DNA of 64,000 nucleotides from Clostridia bacterium (GTDB lineage Bacteria > Bacillota > Clostridia > Christensenellales > Aristaeellaceae): assembly GCA_017527065.1 (NCBI GenBank), contig JAFXQO010000062.1, positions 124,001 to 188,000 of the forward strand, given 5' to 3'. Below, in pieces: positions 25,978 through 34,945 of this stretch (position 1 is its first letter; every line of letters starts with the position of its first letter). Position numbers and translations under genes: made by a program. The notes beneath the pieces are model-generated. The model worked only from the letters and a program-made list of their open reading frames with translations, searched no databases and was not told the origin of the DNA.

Positions 25978-26052
25978 GCCCCAACCTCCTTTTTTTGTCA
26001 AAAGCGCACGTATTAAGCATATTGGAAATTTGCAGTCTGCGCATTTTCTCTA

Positions 26053-26081
26053 TTGACGGATTAACCTTCTTCGCATATAAT
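26053..26081 (+). promoter_or_regulatory. Promoter of the LplBCA-like transporter operon
   Basis: TTGACG (26053-26058), 17 bp and TATAAT (26076-26081), leaving a leader of about 95 bases before the start at 26180. Confidence 0.85.
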
Positions 26082-26179
26082 GAGTAGTATACAGAGTGTG
26101 CTATTATTCACATTCAGACGTCTTTGCGGGCGGCTTGTCCCTTCCCGCGGCTTATTTTTGACGATTGGGGGAACTGACT

Positions 26180-27139
26180 ATGGCGCAGAGCGGGGCCGTG
26201 ATCCGGCCGCCTCGGAAGAACCAGAACTACCTTGCGAGGCTGGGACGCAACATCGTCAAGCACAAGTGGACTTACATGATGATGATCCCCGTGCTGGCGT
26301 ACTACATCATCTTCCACTACGGTCCGCTGTACGGCGTGCAGATCGCCTTCAAGGACTTCAACCCCGGCAAGGGCATCTGGGGCAGCAAATGGGTGGGCCT
26401 GAAGCACTTCATCAGCTTCTTCAAGGGCGTATACGCCTGGCGCACCATCCGCAACACGTTGTTCATCAACATATACCTTCTGCTGTTCGGCTTCCCGGCG
26501 CCCATCATCCTGGCGCTGCTGCTGGACGAAATCCACAAGCCCGTCTTCAAGAAGACGGTGCAGACCATCACCTACCTGCCCCACTTCATCTCCACCGTGG
26601 TCATCGCCGGCATCCTGGTGGACTTCTGCTCCACCAACGGCCTGTTCAACCAGATCGCGCTGATGATCAATCCAAATTACACAAAAGTCGCGCTGCTGGG
26701 CAAGATGAGCCTGTTCCGCACCATCTACGTGTCCTCCGATATCTGGCAGAGCATCGGCTGGAACTCCATCATCTTCATCGCGGCGCTGTCCGGCGTGGAT
26801 TCCGAGCTGTATGAAGCCGTGGCCATCGACGGCGGCAACCGCTTCCACCGGGTGTGGCACGTGTCCATCCCCTGCCTGTTGCCCACCATCGTCATCATGT
26901 TCATCCTGCGCATCGGCAACCTGATGAGCCTGGGCTTCGAGAAGATCATCCTGCTGTACACCACCGGCACCTACGAGGTGGCCGACGTCATTTCTTCCTA
27001 CGTCTACCGGCGCGGCCTTCTGGATTTCAGCTATTCGTTCTCCTCCGCCGTCGGCCTGATGAACAACATCATCAACTTCATCCTGGTCATGACGGCCAAC
27101 GCCATCAGCCGCAAGGTGACCGAGACCAGCCTGTGGTAG
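26180..27139 (+). CDS. Oligosaccharide ABC transporter permease, LplB/YteP family
   Basis: This 319-aa membrane subunit has six predicted helices. Family features are YIIFHYGPLYGVQIAFKDFN early on and the EAA loop YEAVAIDGGNRFHRVWHVSI near residue 212. LplB/YteP permeases import pectin-, rhamnogalacturonan- or other polysaccharide-derived sugars. ATG 26180 follows GGGGGAA; a TTG five codons upstream is less likely. It is divergent from the GH4 gene. Confidence 0.9.
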   Translation: MAQSGAVIRPPRKNQNYLARLGRNIVKHKWTYMMMIPVLAYYIIFHYGPLYGVQIAFKDFNPGKGIWGSKWVGLKHFISFFKGVYAWRTIRNTLFINIYLLLFGFPAPIILALLLDEIHKPVFKKTVQTITYLPHFISTVVIAGILVDFCSTNGLFNQIALMINPNYTKVALLGKMSLFRTIYVSSDIWQSIGWNSIIFIAALSGVDSELYEAVAIDGGNRFHRVWHVSIPCLLPTIVIMFILRIGNLMSLGFEKIILLYTTGTYEVADVISSYVYRRGLLDFSYSFSSAVGLMNNIINFILVMTANAISRKVTETSLW

Positions 27140-27155
27140 AAGGGAGCGAGCAGAT

Positions 27156-28076
27156 ATGACAAACGCGAAAGTCTCCGTCACGCGGGGCAACCGCATCAAG
27201 AAGACGACGGGCTCCATCATCTTCGATACCTTCAACTACCTCTTCATGATCCTGCTGGCCGCCGTCACGCTGTATCCCCTGTGGCACGTGGCCATGGCCT
27301 CCATCTCCGCCCCCACCGCCTACATGTATCACATGGGCCCCATCTTCTACCCCCTGGGCAAGATCACCTTCGCCAGCTACGCCAAGGTGCTTCAGAATCC
27401 CATGATTCCCCTGGGCTACCGCAACACCATCTACTACGTGCTGCTGGGCACCGCCATCAACATGCTGATGACCATGCTGTGCGCCTTCGTGCTCTCCCGC
27501 AAGGACATCATGCTGAAGGGCCCCATGACCGGCCTCATCATCTTCACCATGTACTTCCACGGCGGCATGATCCCCACCTTCCTGCTGGTCAAGGACCTGA
27601 AGATGCTGGACACCGTGTGGGCCCTGCTGCTGCCCGGCGCCATCAGCACCTTCAACATGATCATCACCCGCACGGCGTTTTCCAACATCCCGGCCTCGCT
27701 GGAAGAATCCGCCGAGCTGGACGGCGCCAACGACATGGTCATACTGTTCCGGATCATCCTGCCCCTGTCGCTGCCCACGCTGGCCGTCATCCTGCTGTAC
27801 TACGCGGTGGGCCACTGGAACAGCTGGTTCAGCGCCATGATTTACCTGAGTACCCGCGAAAAGTATCCGCTGCAGCTGATCCTGCGCGAGATCCTTCTGG
27901 CCAACACAGAGGACGCCTCCGGTGCGCAGAACGCCGTGGCGGACGACACCATTCCGATTTCCGAGACCATCAAATACTCCACCATCATGGTGGCCACCAT
28001 CCCGATCCTGCTGGTCTACCCCTTCCTGCAGAAGTACTTCGTGAAGGGCGTCATGATCGGCGCCATCAAGGGATGA
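27156..28076 (+). CDS. Oligosaccharide ABC transporter permease, LplC/YtcP family
   Basis: The 306-aa partner permease has six predicted helices. It shows the typical FNYLFMILLAAVTLYPLWHV start region, MYFHGGMIPTFLLVKDL, and the EAA loop LEESAELDGANDMVILFRII. It ends with the family tail FVKGVMIGAIKG. It follows LplB by 16 bp. The ATPase is not encoded here; this family typically uses a shared MsmX-like ATPase from elsewhere. Confidence 0.92.
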   Translation: MTNAKVSVTRGNRIKKTTGSIIFDTFNYLFMILLAAVTLYPLWHVAMASISAPTAYMYHMGPIFYPLGKITFASYAKVLQNPMIPLGYRNTIYYVLLGTAINMLMTMLCAFVLSRKDIMLKGPMTGLIIFTMYFHGGMIPTFLLVKDLKMLDTVWALLLPGAISTFNMIITRTAFSNIPASLEESAELDGANDMVILFRIILPLSLPTLAVILLYYAVGHWNSWFSAMIYLSTREKYPLQLILREILLANTEDASGAQNAVADDTIPISETIKYSTIMVATIPILLVYPFLQKYFVKGVMIGAIKG

Positions 28077-28093
28077 CGGGCCCCAATCCCCGG

Positions 28094-28117
28094 TTAGCAG
28101 CAGCGCTATGCTGTTAA
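28094..28117 (+). other. Small stem-loop before the binding-protein gene
   Basis: TTAGCAG (28094-28100) pairs with CTGTTAA (28111-28117), and is followed by an A-run, not a T-run. It may protect the 5' end of a processed binding-protein mRNA. The assignment is tentative. Confidence 0.4.
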
Positions 28118-28141
28118 AAAAATAACAAGGAGGGTACCCCA

Positions 28142-29821
28142 ATGAAGAAGACCACCAAGGCGTTGGCGCTGGTCCTGAGCCTCATGCTGCTCATGTCCGT
28201 CGTCAGCATCACCGCGATGGCTGATGGCTCCGCCGAGCCGTCCAAGCTCACCTATTGGCGCGCGCTGGACACCTCGAAGGAAACCGTCATGTTCACCAAC
28301 TGGGCCGATTCCGAGCTCGCCAAGTGGATCGCGGAAGCGACGAATTGCGAAGTGACGTTCGTTCATCCGCCGGCTGGCCAGGAAAGCGAAAAGTTCAACC
28401 TGATGATCGCCTCCTTCGACCTGACCGACATCATCGAGCGCGACCTGTCCAACACCTCCAACTATCCCGGCGGCGTTGACAAGGCTGTGGATGACGGCGT
28501 CATCATCACCCTGAACGAGGCGTGGGACAACGGCCTGGTGCCGAACCTGAAGGCCTACTTCGACGCGCATCCGGAATGGCTGCCCCAGCTGGTCACCGAC
28601 CGGGGCAACATCACCAACTTCCCCTTCATCCGCGAGGACGACATCCTTCTGACCAGCTGGGGTCCCCAGATCCGCATCGACTGGCTGGAGGAGCTGAACA
28701 TCGGCTTCGACGAGAACAACCTGCCCAGCACCATCTCTGATTGGGATACCGTGCTGCGCGCCTTCAAAGACGCCGGCAAGTGCGAGTATCCGCTGCTCTG
28801 CGTCTCGCTGAACAGCATCGGCGACAACTCCGCGCTGCCCGGCGCCTACGGCGTGGGCTGGGAGTACTACCTGGACGAAGAGGGCAATGTGCAGTATGGC
28901 CCCACCCAGGACGCCTTCAAGGACTTCATCGCCCAGATCAAGATCTGGATCGACGACGGCCTGGTCAACCCCGACTGGCAGGCTAACCTGAACACCGCTC
29001 AGCTGCGCCAGAACATCCTGTCCGACAACGCCGCCATGTACTTCTCCAACCTGGGCGGCGGCATGGGCACCTGGTACGACTACAAGAACGCCGAGCTGGG
29101 CACCAAGTCCGAGCCCGCCAACCCCGAAGGCTTCCGCTCCTTCGCGCTGCCCTTCCCCACCCTGGAAAAGGGTGAGAAGAGCCGCTTCGGCGGTTCCGCC
29201 CTGCATGTGGCTTCCTTCTGCGCTTTCATCACCACGGCCTGCGAGGACGTGGAGGGCGCCTGCCGTTACATGGACTTCGGCTACTCCGAGGAAGGCAAGG
29301 AAATGTTCAACTACGGCAAGGAAGGCATCTCCTTCAACTACATCAACTATGAAGACATGAACTCCCCCGTGGACCTGAGCGCCTTCGGCGACAAGTTCCC
29401 CCGCTGGAGCGACGCCATCCTGGCTGACCCCGATCACGCCGTGGCCGAGGCCTGCTCCCTGTACATCCGCGCCCACAGCTCCGGCCCCTTCCCGCAGGAC
29501 GAGGGCTACCTGGTGCAGTTCATGAAGTACGCCGACCAGCTGAAGACCATCGAGACCTGGAACGGCTCTTCCGACTATTCCGGCTCTCTGATGCCGCGCC
29601 TGTACTTCACGACCGAAGAGTCTGAAGAGCTGGCCAGCCTGGAGACCGACATCGACACCTACAAGGACGAGACCATCACCAAGTTCCTCGTGGGCGATAC
29701 CGAGCTGAACGACGCCACCTGGGCCGACTTCCAGAACGGCCTGAAGGCCATGGGCATCGAGAAGTGCCTTGAGATCCGCAACGCGGCCGTGCAGCGCGCC
29801 TACGAGCGCGGCGGCAAGTAA
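28142..29821 (+). CDS. Oligosaccharide ABC transporter substrate-binding protein, LplA-like
   Basis: This 559-aa exported protein has an N-terminal signal peptide (MKKTTKALALVLSLMLLMSV, cleavage likely after TAMA near residue 28). No lipobox cysteine is present, unusual for a Gram-positive binding protein. The body (KLTYWRALDTSK, ILLTSWGPQIRIDWLEEL, LSLYIRAHSSG) fits the large binding proteins that pair with LplB/LplC permeases. GGAGGG precedes ATG 28142. Codon use is strongly biased, as expected for a highly expressed protein. It ends the transporter operon. Confidence 0.9.
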   Translation: MKKTTKALALVLSLMLLMSVVSITAMADGSAEPSKLTYWRALDTSKETVMFTNWADSELAKWIAEATNCEVTFVHPPAGQESEKFNLMIASFDLTDIIERDLSNTSNYPGGVDKAVDDGVIITLNEAWDNGLVPNLKAYFDAHPEWLPQLVTDRGNITNFPFIREDDILLTSWGPQIRIDWLEELNIGFDENNLPSTISDWDTVLRAFKDAGKCEYPLLCVSLNSIGDNSALPGAYGVGWEYYLDEEGNVQYGPTQDAFKDFIAQIKIWIDDGLVNPDWQANLNTAQLRQNILSDNAAMYFSNLGGGMGTWYDYKNAELGTKSEPANPEGFRSFALPFPTLEKGEKSRFGGSALHVASFCAFITTACEDVEGACRYMDFGYSEEGKEMFNYGKEGISFNYINYEDMNSPVDLSAFGDKFPRWSDAILADPDHAVAEACSLYIRAHSSGPFPQDEGYLVQFMKYADQLKTIETWNGSSDYSGSLMPRLYFTTEESEELASLETDIDTYKDETITKFLVGDTELNDATWADFQNGLKAMGIEKCLEIRNAAVQRAYERGGK

Positions 29822-29860
29822 TCCGCGAAACGGACGAACGCCGGCGTAACGCCATGATAA

Positions 29861-29895
29861 AATCCCGGAGCGGTCCGCCGTCCCGGGATTTTTAC
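29861..29895 (+). terminator. Terminator after the binding-protein gene
   Basis: AATCCCGG (29861-29868) pairs with CCGGGATT (29883-29890) in an extended stem, followed by TTTTA. Confidence 0.87.
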
Positions 29896-29913
29896 ATCGG
29901 TTCACGCTAAAAA

Positions 29914-29941
29914 TGAATTGACGCCGCGCCCGCGATATACT
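29914..29941 (+). promoter_or_regulatory. Promoter of the Gfo/Idh/MocA pair
   Basis: GAATTGACGCC (29915-29925), 10 bases and TATACT (29936-29941), the same spacing and sequence as before the GH112 gene. Alternatively TTGACG with TATCAT 17 bp later. Either reading gives a start about 60 bases before the gene. Confidence 0.65.
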
Positions 29942-30008
29942 ATCATGAAGCAGGATAAACAAATACTTTTTTCGCGCGGCGCGCGAAGCAGCGAGGAGGA
30001 AAACGACC

Positions 30009-31163
30009 ATGATTCGAGTCGCGATTGTGGGCACGGGCACCATCTCCCACGCCCACGTCAGGAGCTATCTGCAATTCCCTGGCCGGTGCAAAATCGTCGC
30101 CCTGGTGGACATCGTGCCCGAAAAGGCGCAAAAAATGAAGGAAGATTACCACCTCGACTGCGACGTTTACGACGATCACCAGAAGATACTGCCCCGCCGG
30201 GACATCGACCTGGTGGACGTGTGCACGCCGCCCTATGTCCACGCCTCCATCAGCGTCAACGCGCTGAAAAGCGGCAAGAACGTGGTCTGCGAAAAGCCCA
30301 TGGCCGCCTCGCTGGAGGAATGCGACGCCATGCTGAAGGCCCGGGACGAGAGCGGCATGAAGCTGTCCATCATCGCGCAGAACCGCTTCCGCAAGCCCAT
30401 CCGCGACCTCAAGGCCCTGCTGGACAGCGGCCTGGTGGGCCCCGTGCGCCACGCGCAGGTCAACTCCTTCTGGTGGCGCGGCCACTGCTACTACGACCTG
30501 TGGTGGCGCGGCACCTGGGAGAAGGAAGGCGGCGGCTGCACGCTGAACCACGCCGTACACCACATCGACATGCTGGGCTGGATGATGGGCCTGCCCACGC
30601 AGGTGGTGAGCATGCTGGCCAACACCGCCCACGACAACGCCGAAATCGAAGACCTGTCCGTGTCCGTGCTGCGCTATCCCGGCGCGCTGGCGCAGGTCAC
30701 CGCCTCCGTGGTGCATCACGGCGAGGAGCAGTCCGTCACCTTCCAGTGCGAAAAGGCCAAGATCGCCGCGCCCTTCTCCACCTACGCCTCCCTCTCCAAG
30801 CCGAACGGCTTCCCGGAGCGCAACGAGGCGCTGGAAAAGGAGGTCGCCGCCTATGCCGACAGCCTGCCGCCCCTTCCCTATGAAATGCACCCCGGCCAGC
30901 TGGACAACGTGATGACCGCCATCGAGACAGACGGCCCGGTGGCCATCACCGGCGAGGACGGCCGCCGCACCATCGAGCTGATCACGGCCATCTACAAGGC
31001 GGGCATCACCGGCGCGCCGGTGGACCTGCCCCTGAAAAAGGACGACCCGTTCTACACCGCCCAGGGCCTGCTGGAACGCGCGCCGCACTTCTATGAGAAG
31101 AACGCGTCCGTCGGGGAGCTCACAGGCGCCATCACTTACGGCAGCGACTACAAAGCGAAATAA
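30009..31163 (+). CDS. Gfo/Idh/MocA family oxidoreductase
   Basis: This 384-aa NAD(P)-dependent sugar dehydrogenase has the Rossmann motif AIVGTGTISHAHVRSYLQF at the N-terminus, the conserved VVCEKPMAASLEECDAML and the catalytic-domain His segment CTLNHAVHHIDMLGWM. The substrate is likely a sugar, sugar acid or inositol. ATG 30009 follows GAGGAGGAAA. A second family member follows 15 bp later, and such pairs often perform successive or reversible oxidations on one substrate. Confidence 0.88.
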   Translation: MIRVAIVGTGTISHAHVRSYLQFPGRCKIVALVDIVPEKAQKMKEDYHLDCDVYDDHQKILPRRDIDLVDVCTPPYVHASISVNALKSGKNVVCEKPMAASLEECDAMLKARDESGMKLSIIAQNRFRKPIRDLKALLDSGLVGPVRHAQVNSFWWRGHCYYDLWWRGTWEKEGGGCTLNHAVHHIDMLGWMMGLPTQVVSMLANTAHDNAEIEDLSVSVLRYPGALAQVTASVVHHGEEQSVTFQCEKAKIAAPFSTYASLSKPNGFPERNEALEKEVAAYADSLPPLPYEMHPGQLDNVMTAIETDGPVAITGEDGRRTIELITAIYKAGITGAPVDLPLKKDDPFYTAQGLLERAPHFYEKNASVGELTGAITYGSDYKAK

Positions 31164-31178
31164 GGAGGCAAACCGCCC

Positions 31179-32267
31179 ATGAAAGCATCCGAAGGCATGA
31201 ACTACGCGCCGCAGGGCCGGCCGCAGCCCGTCGTAAAGGAAAACGAATTCGTCTTCTCCGCCGTGCGGCTCGACCACGGCCACATCTTTGGCATGTGCCG
31301 GGGCCTCACCGAGGCCGGCGGCGTCATCAAGTATGTGTACGACAAAGACCCCAAGAAGGTCGAGATGTTCCTGAAAATGTTTCCCGGAACCAAGGTGGCC
31401 CGCAGCGAGGACGAGGCCATCGAGGATAAGGAGACCCACCTGATCGCCGGCGCGGCCGTGACCAGCGAGCGCTGCGCGCTGGGCCTCAAGGCCATGGCCG
31501 CGGGCAAGGACTACTTCACCGACAAAGCCCCGCTCACCACGCTGGAGCAGCTGGCCGCCGCCCGGGACATGGTGAAGAAGACCGGCAAAAAGTACATGGT
31601 ATACTACTCCGAGCGCCTGCACGTGGAAGGCGCGATCATGGCGGGCTACATGGTGGACGCCGGCGAGATTGGCAAGGTCATCAGCGTGTCCGGCTTCGGC
31701 CCGCACCGCATCGGCGCGCCGGAGACCCGCCCCGACTGGTTCTGGGTGAAGGAGAAGTACGGCGGCATACTCTGCGACATCGGCAGCCACCAGATCGAGC
31801 AGTACCTCTACTACGCCGGGGAGGACGACGCCACCGTGACCCTCTCCCGCATCGGCAACTACGCCCATCCCGAGCATCCCGAGCTGGACGACTTCGGCGA
31901 CTGCTCCATCACCGGCAAGAACGGCACCAGCAACTACTTCCGCGTGGACTGGTTCACGCCGGACGGCCTGCGCACCTGGGGCGACGGCCGCACGCTGATC
32001 CTCGGCACCGAGGGCTACATCGAGATGCGCAAGTACATCAACGTGGCCAGCGAGAAGACCGGCGGCAACCACGTGTATCTGGTCAACGGCAAGGGCGAGC
32101 AGTATTTCGACGCCACGAACACCGTGGGCTATCCCTTCTTCGGCCAGCTGATCCTGGACTGCCTGAACCGCACCGAAAACGCCATGACCCAGGAGCACGC
32201 CTTCAAGGCGGCCGAGCTGTGCGTCAAAGCCCAGATGCAGGCCGTGGAACTGACCGGCAGAAAGTGA
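31179..32267 (+). CDS. Gfo/Idh/MocA family oxidoreductase (divergent N-terminus)
   Basis: This 362-aa protein is co-transcribed with the preceding dehydrogenase. It lacks a canonical glycine-rich first strand: it starts FVFSAVRLDHGHIFGMCRGL. The EKP region reads YFTDKAPLTTLEQLAAARDM, keeping the lysine, and the C-terminal domain keeps GGILCDIGSHQIEQYLYY. Cofactor binding may therefore differ from the standard family. GGAGG precedes ATG 31179. Substrate unknown. Confidence 0.83.
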   Translation: MKASEGMNYAPQGRPQPVVKENEFVFSAVRLDHGHIFGMCRGLTEAGGVIKYVYDKDPKKVEMFLKMFPGTKVARSEDEAIEDKETHLIAGAAVTSERCALGLKAMAAGKDYFTDKAPLTTLEQLAAARDMVKKTGKKYMVYYSERLHVEGAIMAGYMVDAGEIGKVISVSGFGPHRIGAPETRPDWFWVKEKYGGILCDIGSHQIEQYLYYAGEDDATVTLSRIGNYAHPEHPELDDFGDCSITGKNGTSNYFRVDWFTPDGLRTWGDGRTLILGTEGYIEMRKYINVASEKTGGNHVYLVNGKGEQYFDATNTVGYPFFGQLILDCLNRTENAMTQEHAFKAAELCVKAQMQAVELTGRK

Positions 32268-32282
32268 CCCCCCTTCCATTCC

Positions 32283-32318
32283 CGCGCCGCCGCCGCGCTT
32301 GACGGCGGCGCGTTTTTT
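32283..32318 (+). terminator. Terminator of the Gfo/Idh/MocA unit, overlapping the recG promoter
   Basis: CGCGCCGCC (32283-32291) pairs with GGCGGCGCG (32304-32312), followed by TTTTTT. The -35 candidate TTGACG (32299-32304) lies in the loop and 3' arm. Confidence 0.9.
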
Positions 32319-32328
32319 GTGCTATCCT
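32299..32328 (+). promoter_or_regulatory. Candidate promoter of recG
   Basis: TTGACG (32299-32304) and TATCCT (32323-32328) with 18-bp spacing lie about 35 bases before the recG start. The -10 is weak. Confidence 0.5.
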
Positions 32329-32362
32329 TATCCTGCAATTCTCCGCGAGGAGTGAATCACCC

Positions 32363-34366
32363 ATGAGCGAACCGGCGCTTTCCAGCATCAGGGGCATCGG
32401 CCCGGCGCGATTGAAGGCCTTCCACGAGGCCGGCATCGACACCGTGCGCGACCTGCTCGCCTGCCTGCCCCGCGAATACCGCGACCTGAGCGACATCCGC
32501 CCGCTGGCCAGCCTGTCGGCCGGCGACGAAGCCGCCGTGCGCGTGCGCGTGGCGGGCGGGGTGAACCTGCGCCGCGCGGGAAAGCTGACCGTCGTCAAGA
32601 CCCGCGTGGCCGACGAGTCGGAGAGCATGGCCGCAGTGTGGTACAACCAGCCCTGGCTCAAAGAAACGCTCGTGCCGGGCCGCGAACTGCTGCTCTATGG
32701 GAAAGTGGAGGCGCGTTTCGGCGAGCTGCAGCTGGTCTCCCCCGCCTTCGAGAGCGGCGAGGGCCTGAAGCCCGTCTACCGGGCATTGCCCGGCATCCCG
32801 CCGAAGACGCTCGTGCAGGCGATCCAGTCGGCCCTGGCGCTGCAGGACGGCCAGTGGGACGAGCCCCTGCCCGAGTCGCTGCGCCGCCGCCACGGCCTGT
32901 GCGAGCGCAACTACGCCATCCTCAACGCGCACCGGCCCATCAGCCGCGAGGCGCTGGCCGCCGCCCGCCGCCGCCTGGCCTTCGAGGAACTGCTCCTGTT
33001 CCAGGTGGGCCTGTGGCTGCTGCGGGGCCAGAAGCGGGAGGGCGTGGTCATCGACGCGCCGGACGCCCTTGGCGACGAATACTGGCGGACGCTCCCCTTC
33101 ACCCCCACGAACGCCCAGCGCCGCGTGCTCCGCGAAGTGCTCGCCGACCTGCGCGCGCCGCATCCCATGGCGCGGCTGGTGCAGGGCGACGTGGGATGCG
33201 GCAAGACGGCCATCGCCTTCGCCGCGATGTACGCCGCCGTGAAGCGCGGCTGGCAGTGCGCGCTCATGGCCCCCACGGAAATCCTCGCCGCGCAGCACTA
33301 CGAAACCGCGCGGGCGCTGCTGGAGCCGCTGGGCGTGACATGCGGCCTGCTCACAGGCTCCCTCACGCCGAAGAACCGCCGCCTGGCCCACGAGGCCATC
33401 GCCTCGGGCGCATGGCAGGCGGTCATCGGCACCCACGCCCTCATCACCGAAAGCGTACAGTATCAGAAGCTGGGCCTGGTCATCACCGACGAGCAGCACC
33501 GCTTCGGCGTGCGCCAGCGCACACTCCTCTCCGGCAAGGGCGATTCGCCGAACGTGCTGGTCATGTCCGCCACCCCTATCCCGCGCACGCTGTCCCTCAT
33601 ACTCTACGGCGATTTGGACATCTCCATCGTGGACGAGCTGCCCCCCGGGCGCACGCCGGTGAAGACCAACATCGTGCCCGAGGCCAAGCGCCAGGCCATG
33701 TACGGCTTCCTGCGGGAGGAAGTGAAGAAGGGGCGGCAGGTCTACGTCGTGTGCCCGCTCATCGAGGAGAGCGAGGCCATGGACGCCACGCCCGCCGAGG
33801 CGATCTACGAAAACCTTCGCACGCGCGACCTCGCGGGCCTGCGCGTGGCGCTGGTGCACGGGCGGCTCAAGCCGGCGGACAAGGACGAAATCCTTTCCGA
33901 TTTCCACGCGGGGAAAATCGACGTGCTGGTGTCCACAACGGTGATCGAGGTGGGCGTGAACGTGCCCAACGCCAGCGTGATGGTGATCGAGAACGCCGAG
34001 CGCTTCGGCCTGGCCCAGCTGCACCAGCTGCGCGGGCGCGTGGGCCGGGGCGCGGCGGTCAGCTACTGCTTCCTCATGGCCGAGCCGAACGAGCGGCTGC
34101 GGCTCATGACGAAGACAAACGACGGCTTCGTCATCGCGCAGAAGGACATGGAGCTGCGCGGGCCGGGCGAGATCCTGGGCCAGCGGCAGTCCGGCGTGAT
34201 GGCGCTGGGGGCCGGCGCGCTGATGAGCGACACGGAACTCCTTAAGGAGACCCACGACGCCGCGCGCCAGCTTCTCACCAGCCCGGAATCCGACGAGGCC
34301 CGGGCCGTGATCGGCCTGGCGCAAAAGGCCCTGGGCGAGCGGCTCAGGGACGTGGCGATGAACTGA
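32363..34366 (+). CDS. recG: ATP-dependent DNA helicase RecG
   Basis: RecG remodels stalled forks and branched DNA. The 667-aa product has an N-terminal OB wedge domain, Walker A GDVGCGKT (about 275-282), helicase motif II DEQHRFG (about 376), motif III MSATPIPRTLSL, and the C-terminal TRG region EDMELRGPGE-like sequence (KDMELRGPGEILGQRQSG). Length is normal. GAGGAG precedes ATG 32363. Confidence 0.95.
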   Translation: MSEPALSSIRGIGPARLKAFHEAGIDTVRDLLACLPREYRDLSDIRPLASLSAGDEAAVRVRVAGGVNLRRAGKLTVVKTRVADESESMAAVWYNQPWLKETLVPGRELLLYGKVEARFGELQLVSPAFESGEGLKPVYRALPGIPPKTLVQAIQSALALQDGQWDEPLPESLRRRHGLCERNYAILNAHRPISREALAAARRRLAFEELLLFQVGLWLLRGQKREGVVIDAPDALGDEYWRTLPFTPTNAQRRVLREVLADLRAPHPMARLVQGDVGCGKTAIAFAAMYAAVKRGWQCALMAPTEILAAQHYETARALLEPLGVTCGLLTGSLTPKNRRLAHEAIASGAWQAVIGTHALITESVQYQKLGLVITDEQHRFGVRQRTLLSGKGDSPNVLVMSATPIPRTLSLILYGDLDISIVDELPPGRTPVKTNIVPEAKRQAMYGFLREEVKKGRQVYVVCPLIEESEAMDATPAEAIYENLRTRDLAGLRVALVHGRLKPADKDEILSDFHAGKIDVLVSTTVIEVGVNVPNASVMVIENAERFGLAQLHQLRGRVGRGAAVSYCFLMAEPNERLRLMTKTNDGFVIAQKDMELRGPGEILGQRQSGVMALGAGALMSDTELLKETHDAARQLLTSPESDEARAVIGLAQKALGERLRDVAMN

Positions 34367-34379
34367 GGAGGAAACGCCT

Positions 34380-34901
34380 GTGGACGGCAACCACGAAAGA
34401 TTTATGAAACGGTGCTATGCGCTGGCGATCAGCGCCGGAAAGAAGGGCCACGACACCTTTGGCGCGATCCTCGTCCACAACGGGGAGATACTGGAGGAAG
34501 CGGAAAACACCGCCGACTACGCGAACAAAGTATTCGGGCACGCGGAGTTCAATCTGGTCCATCAGTGCGCCAACAAATACCCCGACGACGTCATGGAACA
34601 GGCGACGGTCTATACAAGCTGCGCCCCCTGCGAGAGATGCCTGGCCGCCATCGCGTCGCTGGGCGTGCATCGCGTCGTATGCGGGGTCTCCTATAAGGAA
34701 TTCTGTAAACTGCTGCCCTTCGACTACAGGGCGGTGGATCGCGAAGGCCTTCTGAAACAGCTGGGCATCCAAATGACGATCCGGGAATCCGTGCTCGAGG
34801 ATGAAGGCATGCGCGTGTTTGAGTGGTGGGGCGGAGAATACCGGCCGCTGGAAGAGCTGATTGCCGAGATGGATGAAATCAAGAAGAACAAAGGCAGGTA
34901 G
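34380..34901 (+). CDS. Cytidine/deoxycytidylate deaminase-like zinc enzyme
   Basis: This 173-aa protein has the nucleoside deaminase fold. HAEFNLVHQ (His ligand and catalytic Glu) at about residues 59-67 and TSCAPCERCLAAI at about 82-94 form the complete zinc site. The length and extra C-terminal 50 residues differ from Cdd and TadA, so the substrate is unclear (nucleoside, guanine or a modified base). The GTG start at 34380 lies 8 bp after AGGAGG and 13 bp after recG. It begins a group whose base composition and codon use are less GC-rich than the flanks. Confidence 0.82.
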   Translation: MDGNHERFMKRCYALAISAGKKGHDTFGAILVHNGEILEEAENTADYANKVFGHAEFNLVHQCANKYPDDVMEQATVYTSCAPCERCLAAIASLGVHRVVCGVSYKEFCKLLPFDYRAVDREGLLKQLGIQMTIRESVLEDEGMRVFEWWGGEYRPLEELIAEMDEIKKNKGR

Positions 34902-34945
34902 CCGCCAGCATTTCGTCGTTTTTGCGCGTGATGGGAGGAATCGGT

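Noticed and set aside
24094-29821. Missing ATPase as evidence of a broken LplBCA transporter
   Set aside because: This family normally uses a shared MsmX-type ATPase encoded elsewhere.
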